DNA from: Tachypleus tridentatus
Lineage: Eukaryota > Arthropoda > Merostomata > Xiphosura > Limulidae
Length of the DNA: 64,000 nt
Direction: 5' to 3'
NCBI RefSeq assembly: GCF_004210375.1
Contig: NC_134837.1
Location: 18,609,586-18,673,585 of the forward strand
Part shown: one piece after another, positions 44,877-56,854 of the stretch
Numbering within the stretch: the stretch's first letter is position 1
Layout of the letters: the number at the start of each line of letters is the position of its first letter
Position numbers and translations under genes: made by a program
The notes under the pieces: model-generated
The model's input: the letters and a program-made list of their open reading frames with translations, nothing else
What the model was told of the DNA's origin: nothing
Databases searched by the model: none

Positions 44877-47404
44877 TAGCCTAAGTTTCTACTTCGCTAA
44901 GTGCAAAGTATATATATTAAAACTTACTCGACTCTTTTCGTTGTAAAAAACCCTCTTATTCATTCTTTCTCAATCACTGTTTTATTTGGGAAACTGAAAA
45001 ACTGTGTTCCAATAGTATTAACACAAGCGACAAATTGCAATGTCTCTTTCTTCTTGAGTTTTCCATTACTTTGTCAATGACATTTTATCAAACATTTCCT
45101 CATTTTTAAGTATAGATTTGATGGCTGTGTGATCAGATGAAACCAAGGATTCATAGTCTCTTATGATTCCCCGAACTGTCAACAATATTCAAGTGATGAT
45201 TGAATAGTCTGTAAAAGTTTCAGTCTCTCAGTTTTGAATATCTCAGTCTTCACGACACTTCTTGTCACTTTTCTATATATGTTTTGATTTATTTATATTT
45301 TACCCGTTTTGTTTTGCGTTGTTATTCTGAAAAGAAAACAACTATTCAAAGTGTTCAAATACCTGTTCATACAACTAGCATTATAAAATTAAAAATAGTT
45401 ATAACTGGTAATACTGCGTTGGTCTAAATTGGTTTTACTGTGGTCTGTTACATTATTAACAAAAGTGAGAAATTCTGGTCGAAGCCTAAACAGGTCTGTG
45501 TTAAAGTAGAATTAACAGTATAAACACACTTCAAGTATTCATGTTGATACAGAAAAAACAACTATTGAGTATTCTAGTTCATTATCTAACAATACAACAT
45601 ACCAGCATTGTTTTGAATACCTCGAATGTTGTACCAGTAGACTAATAACGTACATATGATACTAAGTGAGGTAGATTATATTACACTATTATATAATATG
45701 AATTTGTTTTCACGTTTAATGTCACAAATTATAATTAATTGATAAACGTGCTACATACATATGAATGTTTGTAAAGCAGCAGTACTCTATACTCTTTAGA
45801 TGTTATATAAAGATGTTATGTTGTGTGTTATTTACACACAAGTTAAAACTACTGATGTTTAAAAAAATATCTTAGTTTTCTCACATTTTACCTGTTTTAC
45901 ATTTTTGCTGTTTAGCAAAGTGATAGGTTTGTGTTTTTTACATAACTCATAAGTGAACACTTTATGAAACTGATTGTAACTATTTTTCATCTTTTGTTGT
46001 GCAATCAAACGTGTCCATACAAGTTAGAGACAACTTCATTTATAACTACTTCTTTCAAAACAGCAATTCTTCCCCCCCCCCAAAGGCGAATAGGCTAATG
46101 TAATTCAAGATCATGCTTGCGTATAACACGTGTGCCTAACACATTCCAGAACCTCTAGGAACTGCCATGTAATATTTTGTGACATATAAATTTGATGTTT
46201 CATCCTGGACAGTGAAGTTTCTTGGTGAATTTTATCTCACGACGCCTGACCAGCTTTGTACATACAGCTGTGAATAGTCGAAAAGAAGAATTTTTATTAC
46301 AACCACAAATTAACCCAAGAACACGAAAATAAAACAAAAACGTTTAAGGTGAATGTAATTATGCACAGACACTCAATTGCTGCACAGATTGGATTACAAT
46401 TTAAAATATGTTGGTTTACGTCGACATTGCTTACGTCTATCCCTGGTGGCGTATGTTATCTTTTGTACCAAACTGTATTTTGTATACAGTTTCGAATATC
46501 TGCTAGATAAGCATTCCAAGCAAACTCAAGAGAACTTCTTGCTGCATTATTGTAATTTTTCAGCAACTTGATTTCTGGAGTTTAACAGGTCAAATAGTAT
46601 ATCAAATATTCTTATAAATTTAACCGTGGGCTTACTTCCCTTCAACATTAGTAAGATCAAATTTTTGTTACAAAGTTGTATAGCATTTGTCACTTTTCAA
46701 CTTAAAACGTTTGTGCCGCAAAATTAAAATTTCTTTTTGTTGCTTGTGCGATTGAATGTGTAATTACCGTAATTTGTTTTCTAGGTTCAAGTCTTCACGA
46801 TCTTGCAATTTATGCAAATCAGCCACGAATTAACATTTAATGCACTTTGTCATCATTTCATTTACAAAAATGTTTTTAATAAGCTTTGCATGTGGCATAT
46901 ATTAAGCGAGACATTTTTAGAGGACTTTTTCATTGGGACATTAGCACTAACATCTTTCAAGATGGAGAAAAGGCATAATGGGGTCATAACAAACAAGTGC
47001 CACGACTATAACATCAGTGTCTCCTAGTTGTTGCAGGCATATTCTGACCAAGTTGGGACGTTTTTATCATGTCATGCCATTAATAACGAAAAAATAACCA
47101 ACAGATAACTTCCAGTTGCTGTTTAGATAAACAACGCTAACACTAATCCATTGCTAACAAGATAAGCTAGGTTGTCATTTGTACCAACGTCCACTTAAAC
47201 ATATAATCCCACTCTTCATGTGTTCTTATGATTAGTATTAAATCATAAATAACCTTACTGTTTGTTGTTGTTTCACTTGCTTATAACCTATTAGATGCTT
47301 CTGGTATGAAGCATGGTGTCCCATTAATGTTTTGGTATCCACTTTCAAACACCAGGTGAGTGTGGTAGAGTAAGACTGAAAGTATGTCTCGCAGAGTTCC
47401 AATG
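44877..47404. other. AT-rich intergenic sequence
   Basis: The longest featureless part. A poly-C run near 46074-46083. Short open frames (46377-46571, 46803-47027) have no recognised domain. Confidence 0.5.
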
Positions 47405-47687
47405 GTTTGGTTTAGGTTTCTTTCAAATTTCGCTTAAAGCTACACCAGGGCTATCTGTGCTAGCCGTTCATAATTTAGCAGTGTAAGACTAGAGGGAAGG
47501 CAGCTAGTCATCATCACCCATCGCCAACTCTTGGGTTACTCTTTTGCCAAAGAATAGTGGGCTTGACCGTTGATTTATAACGCCCCCACGGCTAAGAGAG
47601 CGAGCATGTTTCGTGTCACGGGGATTCGAACACGCGACCCTCAGATTATTAGTCGAGTGCCTTAACCACCTGGCCATGCCGGGTCCT
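47405..47687 (-). mobile_element. SINE family A
   Basis: Full length from tail to head (catgccgggtcc). Older substitutions. No reliable TSD. Confidence 0.92.
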
Positions 47688-48151
47688 AGAACCTTAATAG
47701 AGTAAAACTGCAGCATCGAATCAAAATATTACGAAAGTGGAAGATATGCATTGGTGGTCGAGTTTTTCTCTTAATAAGCAATACCATTTGAAAGAGTTTT
47801 AAGGCGATTGAGAAAGATGCTATTCAACACATCAAACCATTGATAAATATTTAAATTTATTTTAACAAAACGTTTGTAATAATCTTTAATGAAACACTAG
47901 TTTGTTTCAGATGCATTTTATCTTGTTATAAACATTTTAACCTCTTCCTAGCCGTTCCAATGGTCAACTGTTTTGTTCACGTATTTTATTATTGTAGCAC
48001 ACATGTCACTCACATGGTAGCTAGAAGATATTGTACTTAACGTAACCCAATTTGAAGTGACAATGTCATTACACTTGAACTTCCATACTGATGTTCTCTT
48101 TTCGGCAAACTGTAAGAATAAATCAATATACAATGAAATCAGTAATTTATT
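47688..48151. other. Intergenic sequence
   Basis: Nothing recognised. Confidence 0.45.
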
Positions 48152-48275
48152 AAAGCCATTTGGCACAGCGGCATGTCTGTAGATTTATAAAACTAGAAAT
48201 AACGTTTTCATGTCCATGGTTAGCAGAGCACAAATAGCCCCATGTGTAGCTTTGTGCTGATTCCAAACAAACAAA
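48152..48275 (+). mobile_element. SINE family C
   Basis: Head atttggcacagcggcatgtc, a decayed B box, then the 3' module agcacaaatagccccatgtg + tagctttgtgctgattcc and an AAAC tail. Confidence 0.82.
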
Positions 48276-48478
48276 TATGTTTTTCTTTTTTTAATAAGAA
48301 TTTCATTACTTTTACAACTGCCCTATTACTTCACTATTATAATTATCATATTTCTCGTCAATTATTATCTTCTACAGAAATTCTATAGTATCAGTCTAGA
48401 AGGAGTTTATAGGCTACCTAAATATAAATATTTAACTATATATATATATATAGAAATGAATCTCCTTAAAAGAAATAT

Positions 48479-48700
48479 GCGGGTTCGAATCCCCGTCACT
48501 CCAAAACATGCTCGCCCTTTAAGCCGTGGAAGCGTTATAATGTTACGGTCAATTCCACCATTTGTTGGTAAATGAGTAGCCCAAAAGTTGGCGCTGGGTG
48601 GTGGTAACTAGTTGCCTTCCCTTTAGTCTTACACTGCTAAATTACAGAGGGCTAACGCAGATAGCCCTCGAGTAGCTTTGCACGAAATTCAAAACAAACA
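48479..48700 (+). mobile_element. SINE family A, 5' truncated at the B box
   Basis: Begins gcgggttcgaatccccgtca with no A-box half. Body, 3' module and tail are present. A (TA)n tract lies just upstream at about 48438-48452. Confidence 0.9.
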
Positions 48701-49538
48701 ATACTTAAATAATTATAACAACATATTCCTAAGTAAAAATGATTACATATCTTTTGTAGATGCTCTAGAGATAAATATACAGAAATCAAAATATTACCTT
48801 TTCGACGAACATTTCGATCATTTCTTTAAAATCAAAATTTTCAGAGCATAGTCTAGAGACTTTTATTGGTTACTAATAGAGACGTCACCAGGTACTTAAA
48901 AATCCGGGGCCTGAGCTCAGAAGCGAAGAAATTGTTGGCGTTTCAGTATGATAATCGGTCATTCTGATTTTTGAAGACAAAAACTTGGAATTCGGGGCAT
49001 TGTCAAGTAGAATCGGGGCACGGGTCTAGCGTGCTATACCCTAGCAACGCTTCTGGTTGCCAATTTAAAACATTTTCGTCATGAGCGATTGAAATAAAAT
49101 TGGACATCTAAGCATCATCAGAGATTTCCTTTAGAATAAACATTCATCTCAGCTTTCAAGAGTCTGGAAAAATGTTTGAATAATTAAATCTGCAACCCAC
49201 TTAGGAACTTGCAAGGAATGTGGACGCTCGGAATTTAAGCAATTCCTATTCACCTTTCTGATGATGTTATGTGGGCATAGCGATCAAAATTACAGAAATA
49301 CATCCGACTGAGACAGTTAAAATAAAATAAATAAACGAAGCCATATGTTTAGGGTAATAAACACCGTTACGATAAACAACATACCAAGTCCAACAGCACA
49401 GACGAAGGCAGCTAAAACAATATTTATCTAATTAACCAGATGGAAGGGATATCTAGTTTCAATGTCACAGTTTTAAAGACCCATTTTCACAAAACGGTCG
49501 CAAAAAAAATTTACTCAAGATGTCACATGAAAGGAAAT
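48701..49538. other. Intergenic sequence
   Basis: A moderately GC-richer patch (48890-49060) was inspected; no element recognised. Confidence 0.45.
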
Positions 49539-49926
49539 GACAAGAAGACGGTAGATAATACACAATACCGGTTAAAAAACAAGAAGACGGTAGATAATAC
49601 ACAATACCGGATAAAAAACAAGAAGACGGTAGATAGCACACAATACCGGATAAAAAACAAGAAGACGGTAGATAATACACAATACCGGATAAAAAACAAG
49701 AAGACGGTAGATAATACACAATACCGGATAAAAAACAAGAAGACGGTAGACAATACACAATACCGGATAAAAAACAAGAAGACGGTAGATAACACACAAT
49801 ACCGGATAAAAAACAAGAAGACGGTAGATAACACACAATACCGGATAAAAAACAAGAAGACGGTAGATAACACACAATACCGGATAAAAAACAAAAGACG
49901 GTAGATAACACACAATACCGGATAAA
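49539..49926. repeat. 39-bp minisatellite, 10 copies
   Basis: Unit aagaagacggtagataatac + acaataccggataaaaaac. Variation is mainly aatac / aacac, and the last copy has lost about 3 bp. Because 39 is a multiple of three and the unit lacks stops, open frames of 113-154 codons occur on both strands (13-residue period, such as KKTVDNTQYRIKN). No gene called. Confidence 0.95.
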
Positions 49927-50064
49927 ATCTAAACAACGTTTTGACTCGAAACAATGTTTTCAAAACAATATTAAATCATTTTTGTTTTCGACACTTTCAG
50001 GCGCCCTCTTCTGTCCGACAGTTGATTGCTGATATATATATATATATTGTTTATTTTATAACAC

Positions 50065-50334
50065 ATTGACCTCGCATGGCCAAGCGCGTAAGGCGTGCGA
50101 CTCGTAATTCGCGGGTTCGCGCCCGCGTCGCGCTAAACATGCTCGCCCTCCCAGCCGTGGGAGCATATAATGTGACGGTCAATCCCACTATTCGTTGGTA
50201 AAAGAGTAGCCCAAGAGTTGGCGATGGGTGGTGATGACTAGCTGCCTTCCCTCTAGTGTTACACTGCTAAATTAGGGACGGCTAGCACAGATAGCCCTCG
50301 AGTAACTTTGTGCGAAATTCCAAACAAACAAACA
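50065..50334 (+). mobile_element. SINE family A, young, perfect 12-bp TSD
   Basis: GC-rich head subfamily (gggttcgcgcccgcgtcgcg; short by about 4 bp before the B box). TSD attttataacac at 50053-50064 and 50335-50346. Confidence 0.96.
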
Positions 50335-50346
50335 ATTTTATAACAC

Positions 50347-50924
50347 TGCTTCGAAGTAAGTTAACGGCGTATGACGTCAGAGAATGGGTTCGACTTGTAC
50401 TGACGTTCTGTGGTGTTTGACGTTTGGCAGTCTTTGGAACAACGAACATTCCATAACTTTCTGTTTCCCATAATTTTCAGTTTTATACATGAATCTGACA
50501 AATTTCCAGTTCATTTCGTGATCACATTTCTTAATGTATAGAAAGGTAGCATTAACTTTGATCGTTTGCGACAACTAACAATATTTACATAACAAATTGC
50601 TTCCTTTAAATATATAGATTAATAATATATTAATATATAATCTTCTTGTAGTTATTACCTATTTCAATAATTTTTTCTGGGGTTTAACAAGCTAATGGGG
50701 CGAATGTCACACGGATTAACATTACCCCTCCACCAAATGTGTTGAGTGACATCTATATTGGAAGAAAGAGTTAAACAAACTTTGAAGGTAAGTTATTGAA
50801 TTATTGAATGCATTTTCAGCATTTGATTGGTTATTTTATCTTCATCTGGGGTAACGGTGATCACTTTCTAATGCGGATTCTAATTTCTTAAACAGAAATA
50901 AGTTTGTTGTCATCATCACCTGAG
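50347..50924. other. Intergenic sequence
   Basis: Nothing recognised. Confidence 0.45.
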
Positions 50925-51319
50925 AACTTTGTGACTGTATCTGTAAGTATACGTTGGGAAGTGTGGTGTTGTATACTGTGGAAGTATCTGTGATGTGTTT
51001 GTTAACTTTGTGACTGTATCTGTAAGTATACGTTGGGAAGTGTGGTGTTGTATACTGTGGAAGTATCTGTGATGTGTTTGTTAACTTTGTGACTGTATCT
51101 GTAATTATACGTTGGGAAGTGTGGTGTTGTATACTGTGGAAGTATCTGTGATGTGTTTGTTAACTTTGTGACTGTATCTGTAATTATACGTTGGGAAGTG
51201 TGGTGTTGTATACTGTGGAAGTATCTGTGATGTATTTGTTAACTTTGTGACTGTATCTGTACGTATACGTTGGGAAGTGTGGTGTTGTATACTGTGGAAG
51301 TATCTGTGATGTTTTTGTT
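50925..51319. repeat. 79-bp tandem repeat, 5 copies
   Basis: Unit aactttgtgactgtatctgt + aagtatacgttgggaagtgt + ggtgttgtatactgtggaag + tatctgtgatgtgtttgtt. Five units fill exactly 395 bp with a few substitutions, so it is recent. Confidence 0.95.
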
Positions 51320-51978
51320 AACTGAATAATAGTGATTGGTGTCAAAGTTATTCAGGTTAGGGAAAATGAAAGATTCTCTTAAGTCACAGTCATAACAATG
51401 TAATGCTTAGGAAATGCAGATATAATTGGTGAAACATTGTATTTCAGACGAAAAATTTTATATATTCTATAAAAACAAATTTATTAGAATGTTCAGACCC
51501 AAGCTCGAGGGTTTTATTGGTTACAACATGTTTCTTCGAATACTTATAATGTGTTTTTTTTTTCATTAGTACAAATTGTCTTCAGTTAATTCTGATTGAA
51601 GTTTGAAAATGTTGAAATCGTTTGAATAGAAAACTACCATTATTAGAAAACTCCGAGTTTAAAACTAAAGTTATATGTGCTCAAAATTAGTTATTATTAG
51701 TTAAGTAATGTTACTGTTTTTAGGCCTCAAGCTACTATATTTAACAATGAAATATGTCAGCAGTGGTAAAACCAGTTCATATTCATTTATTTACCGGATA
51801 AAAAACAAAAAAACAGACATGAACTTACTAGTGAAACAACAGAGAATCATATCTTGCAACACGCACATTAATGTTTATGCATCAGATACGTGTTACAACT
51901 CGAAACTTTTACACCACGTCTTAGCATTTAAAAGTGCACAAAGAGTGACCAGCAAGGTAGGGAGCGTATAGGTAACGT
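51320..51978. other. Intergenic sequence with a stray 39-bp-unit fragment
   Basis: taccggataaaaaacaaaaa at about 51791-51812 matches half of the 39-bp unit found 1.9 kb upstream. Otherwise nothing recognised. Confidence 0.5.
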
Positions 51979-51990
51979 AAAGGTAATAAG

Positions 51991-52271
51991 TTTGTTTGTT
52001 TGTTTGTTTTGGAATTTCGCACAAAGCTACTCGAGGGCTATCTGTGCTAGCCGTCCCTAATTTAGCAGTGTAAGACTAGAGGGAAGGCAGCTAGTCATCA
52101 CCACCCACCGCCAACTCTTGGGCTACTCTTTTACCAACGAATAGTGGGATTGACCGTCACATTATACACCCCCACGGCTGGGAGGGCGAGCATGTTTAGC
52201 GCGGCGCGGGCGCGAACCCGCGACCCTCGGATTGCGAGTCGCACGCCTTACGCGCTCGGCCATGCCAGGCC
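51991..52271 (-). mobile_element. SINE family A, young, perfect 12-bp TSD
   Basis: GC-rich head subfamily (gcgcggcgcgggcgcgaacc). TSD aaaggtaataag at 51979-51990 and 52272-52283. Very close to the copies at 314 and 50065. Confidence 0.97.
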
Positions 52272-52423
52272 AAAGGTAATAAGAGAAAATATACTTGGGT
52301 CTGGTCGTACTAATGTATATTTGGATATTATTTAATATAGTCTAATAATGAATTACAACAAGTAAAAATAATGTACTGATAGCAAAAACTTATCTCACAC
52401 TCTACAATTTCAATGAAACACGT

Positions 52424-52535
52424 CCCCTTCCAAGTGACACAGCGCTATGTCTGCGGACTCACACCGCTAAACAATAGGTTTCGATACCCAGGGTGTGCAG
52501 AGCACAGACAGTCCATCGTATAACTTCACGAAATA
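52424..52535 (+). mobile_element. SINE family C, diverged
   Basis: ccccttccaagtgacacagc head, tatgtctgcggactcacacc, B box ggtttcgatacccagggtgt, 3' module relic gagcacagacagtccatcgt. Confidence 0.8.
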
Positions 52536-52785
52536 AGATAGGTGTCCTGTAGCTAATAGTTTGACTAAATTTTAATTTACATGATAAATAGACTGGCCAT
52601 ATTTAAATGACAGTGAAAACAATCTTTATTTTGATACAACATAAAAACTGCTGTCTGTACTTGTGTAGGCAACTTGACAATTGCTTCTTCCCGATAAGTG
52701 ATTAGCTTGCCAGAATTTTGTCTCTCAAGAAGAATCTTTCAAGCATCATTCTAGACAGAGGACCTCATCCAACAAAAGAACTAAG

Positions 52786-53065
52786 GTTGGTTCGGTTTGT
52801 TATGAATTTCGAGCAAAGCTACACGAGGACTATCTACGCTAGTCGTCCCTAATCTAGTATTGTAAGACTAGAGGGAAGGCAACTGGTCGTCACCACCCAC
52901 CTCCAACTCTTGGGCTACTCTTTTACCAATGAATAATAGGATTGTCTGACACATTATAACGCACCCACGGCTGAAAGGGCGAGCATGTTTGGTATGACGG
53001 GGATTCAAACACTCGACCCTCAAATTAGAAGGCGAGCGCCTTAACCACCTGGTCATGCCAGGCCT
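52786..53065 (-). mobile_element. SINE family A with near-perfect TSD
   Basis: Full length, diverged. TSD aagaactaag (52776-52785) against aagaacaaag (53066-53075), one mismatch. Confidence 0.92.
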
Positions 53066-53075
53066 AAGAACAAAG

Positions 53076-53526
53076 CACTGAGGTGATTGTAACAAGTTAA
53101 AAGTGGACACCTTGTTGCTGCTATGAGAACATGGAAATTAAAGGAGCACCAATTTAGGAGAATAATCATATCACTTGTAGGAGTACGTGGTATTCCTTCA
53201 CATTACATGTGCATCTTTTACATGACACGTAGCCAAGAAAGTCGATAAGCTCATTTTTTTTTAGTTGCTTTTGCTACTTTGTCAAGTTATAGAGATAACA
53301 CCTGTTTTACTCATGATTTGACCATTTTTCAAACAACTCTCTAGACATGTCGAACTGGACCTTTCTAATGAAATGATTCCAACAGCCCAATTCTGGCGGG
53401 CAGAAACCCTAGCGTTATATAATAAGTAAAAACGAACGATCTGTAAAAAGCACATGTAAATGCGATGATTCATCATTCATTTTTACACTGAACTGGATTG
53501 CACATTGACCTTTACACATGAAATTG
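53076..53526. other. Intergenic sequence
   Basis: Nothing recognised. Confidence 0.45.
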
Positions 53527-53600
53527 AACCCCGAGTGGCACAGCGGTTAGTCTGCAGTCTTACAATTTTATAAATAGGGTTCGAAATCAGTTTTTACGTA
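53527..53600 (+). mobile_element. SINE family C, 5' part only
   Basis: aaccccgagtggcacagcgg head, then gtctgcagtcttacaa and a B-box relic gggttcgaaatcag. The 3' module is lost. Confidence 0.65.
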
Positions 53601-53916
53601 AAATATCATAGTCGTCCATGACTAGAATGAAACTAGCTTGTCAACAGCACTCTTCGTCTGTTTTTTTGCTACTTTTGTCTCTTCACATAATGTGATTTAG
53701 CCATTATCTTTATTATTGGTCCAAAGGTAAAAGGACATTTTATAAAGATGTGTCACTAATAGTGAACCATAGCCCGCCACTCTAATCACTGATACATGCT
53801 TTGTCTGGATATCTCTACCGGCACCTATCACATGATATTACGCAATCTCAACACTAGTGGTGATTAATAATTTCTGGTTTATTAACTTATTACTTCTGGA
53901 ACTTACAAAAGCTTAG
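53601..53916. other. Intergenic sequence
   Basis: Nothing recognised. Confidence 0.4.
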
Positions 53917-54174
53917 TCCTGGTATTTTTTGGTTGCGAGGGCAAGCGACTCACAATCTGTGGATCGCAAGTTCGAATCCCGTCACTGAAGATGCTCGTTC
54001 TTTTAGACTTTGCAGCATTAAGACGTGACATTCAAATCCAGTACTCATTCGTAAAGAGTAGCCCAAGAGGTGATGATTAGTCATGTTGGTTAACCGCTTT
54101 ACATCACTTTAAATTAGAAACTGCTATTGCAGATAGACTTCCAGTAGCTTTGCGAGAAGTTACAAAAACAAACA
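53917..54174 (+). mobile_element. SINE family A, degraded
   Basis: Head relic gagggcaagcgactcacaat, B box aagttcgaatcccgtcactg, body parts gtaaagagtagcccaagagg, 3' module ttgcagatagacttccagta + gctttgcg and an AAAC tail. Confidence 0.82.
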
Positions 54175-54209
54175 TAAAACCTTCACGTTGCCATCCAATA
54201 ACATATAAG

Positions 54210-54479
54210 TTAACCTGTTCACTGACGTAGACGAGATAACTCGTCCAAGCCGATCGGCAACACAGTGCCACGGACGAGCTAATTCGTTTTCAATAATACA
54301 TAACTTCAACGCTAGATGTCAACACCATACATGCATATGACCTACTTACAAATTGTTACACTTTCGATCCAAAATGGCGTAACGAAAAAAGTTACAAAAT
54401 AAAGAAGCATTGGAGTTGTATTTTGAACTTGGTTCGGAGTTGCCGTAGCAGCTGAAATACTTGGCAGTCAACAGGTTAA
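54210..54479. mobile_element. piggyBac-type MITE bounded by TTAA
   Basis: 270 bp including both TTAA sites. Left end TTAAcctgttcactgacg, right end (reverse complement) TTAAcctgttgactgcca: a terminal inverted repeat of about 11 of 12 bp after TTAA. Inside the left end is the palindrome gacgag-ataa-ctcgtc, with a second gacgag copy about 40 bp on. A TTAA target duplication with CC-starting repeats is characteristic of piggyBac elements (known). No coding capacity. Confidence 0.78.
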
Positions 54480-54792
54480 AGTAATAGAGACACTCGACAG
54501 ATTTTGGATTTAATGTCTTTATGTCAAAAAAACCTGTAGCCAAATATGCACGAATTAAATAAACAGCACTAGTATTTATAAGAAATTCTTAAACTTAAGA
54601 AGTACATTTAAGATCTTTTTCCGAATGATCTGAAAAACCTAAATATCTAGGTCAAAACATAAATAGAAAATATTTTATTTTTAACTATGACGTTTCATAA
54701 ACTTTGAAACGTTCATTAAATGATATCCCAGACGTGATATTTATCTTACTGTATTAGTTATCACGGGAATCTATCAGAGAACTATACGTGCA

Positions 54793-54930
54793 TGGACGAC
54801 TACTCAACACCGCCCACTGCCAATTTTAGGGCTATTCCAATCACATAGTGGGACTGGTCATCACATTACAGCGCCCCTACGGCTGAAAGGTAAAAATGTT
54901 CGATGATAACATTCAAACACAAAATCCGTA
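54793..54930 (-). mobile_element. SINE family A, internal fragment
   Basis: Body relics caccgcccactgccaatttt, tagtgggactggtcatcaca, cgcccctacggctgaaaggt and a very decayed head side. Both ends are missing. Confidence 0.75.
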
Positions 54931-55582
54931 AAAAAGCCCTGGAAAGTTACATAACATTCTTGTTGTTCATTTTCTTTAATTATAATGAGTTCCGAGAAAT
55001 TTAAATAATATTCGAGACGTAGACTTTATTTAACTATGATAAGGTTCTGGAAAATCAAACGTCATTATTGCGAATTTGGATTCACTCTTAGATTTTATGT
55101 ACATACGGAGTAACCATAACGAAACAGTTATGGTTAACATAAATAACTGTCACCGGTTATTATTAAGACTGATCCTTTGCGAGTGTTAAGAATTAACGAA
55201 ATTGAAAGTTTCGAAACAAAAAGTAGGATACATCTAATGTTTTGAGGACTAACCATGTCTAATGATTCCAGAAGGCTACGCAGTTCTACCTGTTTTAACT
55301 TAGTGATTACCTTATTAAGAAGATAACAAATTATGGCTGCTGCTTCTTTAACTGATCCTATCCTAAGGCTGTTTCATTTCATTCAACCAATCTATTTGAA
55401 GATCAAGACAAGGTTAAATATCTTCAAGGCCGTGGCCTTCGTAAGGCATATACTAACACTCCATAGTAAGGGCTCAGAAAACATGCTGAGAACAGATGTT
55501 TCAAATACTATGGGAAAACGTGGTTGATTTTTATTTATAATGGAGAAACACTGTACGTCACCTTTGAAGCTATATATTATAA
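54931..55582. other. Intergenic sequence
   Basis: Short open frames on both strands near 55333-55637, no domain recognised. Confidence 0.45.
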
Positions 55583-55670
55583 AGTCCCCGCCCCAGTTGT
55601 ATGACTGCGGCTTCGATACTCGTGGTGGGCAGATCACAGACAGCCCTTCGTGTAACTTTAAAGAATAAAG
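55583..55670 (+). mobile_element. SINE family C, internally deleted
   Basis: gtccccgccccagttgtatg head, immediately followed by B-box-side sequence ggcttcgatactcgtggtgg and 3' module agatcacagacagcccttcg + tgtaac. Confidence 0.72.
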
Positions 55671-55975
55671 AAACTAACAAATATTATCTTAAGATTACTG
55701 AACTGGTTAAGTCCGTGAAGTGCGTGCCATAGTCTGCCGATTGAAATACGAAATAATTCCTTAAAATATTGTCAACACAATTTTAAGTTCCAGTAATGGA
55801 CAGGGTTTGACGTTTCTTGAATCATTAGGCTACTAAATTAGTATCTGATATCATCGATAGAGGCGCTAGTTTAATAAAAGATACTAATTGCAATAGCCTC
55901 ATCTTTAGTACACAACACTGCAAAATTCCTAATTAATTTATGATGAACGACTCATATTTATATGTACAAACTGCT
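55671..55975. other. Intergenic sequence
   Basis: Nothing recognised. Confidence 0.4.
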
Positions 55976-56072
55976 CGTTTGGATTGAGAAAATTGTTGCA
56001 AACCTGACGATAACCGAAGAAGGTCGAAACGTTGTTCGCTCCTCTACATAAAAAGTTTTCTCAACCCAAACG
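55976..56072 (+). ncRNA. Hammerhead ribozyme core inside a 17-bp stem
   Basis: Core CTGACGA (56004-56010), stem II aACC-gaagaa-GGTc, then GAAAC and gttgttcgc. The core is enclosed by cgtttggattgagaaaa (55976-55992) and ttttctcaacccaaacg (56056-56072), which are reverse complements except for one position. No RT sequence was recognised nearby. It could be a PLE 3' end or a small hammerhead retroelement. The cleavage triplet and stem III were not resolved. Confidence 0.65.
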
Positions 56073-56854
56073 ACCCGTTTTAACACATATATTTTTCTCT
56101 ACAAGTGGGTTTTCTCAACATCACTGAACGCCTATATTTACATATTTGGACTTATTAAACTATATTTTCCCTTTCAATACCCTTTTCCTATTTAAATTGC
56201 ATGTCGTTGTTAAGCGGGCACTCGTTCTTTTTATTTCTGCTACAGCAACTTATTGACCAATAACAGGTCTTTATCAGAAATCAAGCATGCACGGGATTGG
56301 AGTCTTATCTGTATGTTCCGCACAGTTCACAAGTTGTTTATCCACTTCAGATATTTGCTCAAACAGGTTACGTTTGAAACCCGGCCTGCGAAGTCTCGAA
56401 GTTTCCACATCTCGAACAGCATTATAAGGTAAGCAAACGTTCATTGGTCCAGTCTGGCTAGAATACAGCAGGATGTAACGGTGGTCAAGATGCTACTCAC
56501 ATTATGCTCTAAGCAACAACTTCTGTGGTGTGAAATAGATTAAGTTGGTAAACCTTAATTTTTATCAATTTCATATTAACCATTTATAAGTCATAATTAG
56601 GGTTAACATTAATAAAACAATATTATCTATTTTAACACTAATGATAAAGTATGAGCCACAGTAGTAGTAGAGCTAAAGAAACACGATAATTAATTAACTT
56701 AACACTTCAATTTTTTATAAAACTTTTGCTGCATATCCAGATAAGATTATGTAAATATTTTAACTCGTAAATTATTGGTATGGAGACATGTAACTAATTT
56801 ATCTTGTAAAGTGCTATAACATTATTAATGTAGAAGTTTTATGTGTTACTCTGT
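56073..56854. other. Intergenic sequence
   Basis: A second ttttctcaac copy near 56111 partly repeats the ribozyme arm. Otherwise nothing recognised. Confidence 0.45.

Noticed and set aside
46074-46083. Poly-C run as a regulatory element
   Set aside because: A simple homopolymer with no accompanying signals.
48890-49060. Possible DNA-transposon remnant in a GC-richer patch
   Set aside because: No terminal repeat or target duplication could be found.
49465-49963. Minus-strand frames of 113-148 codons
   Set aside because: Shadows of the 39-bp array, open in all minus frames with repetitive products and no recognisable domain.
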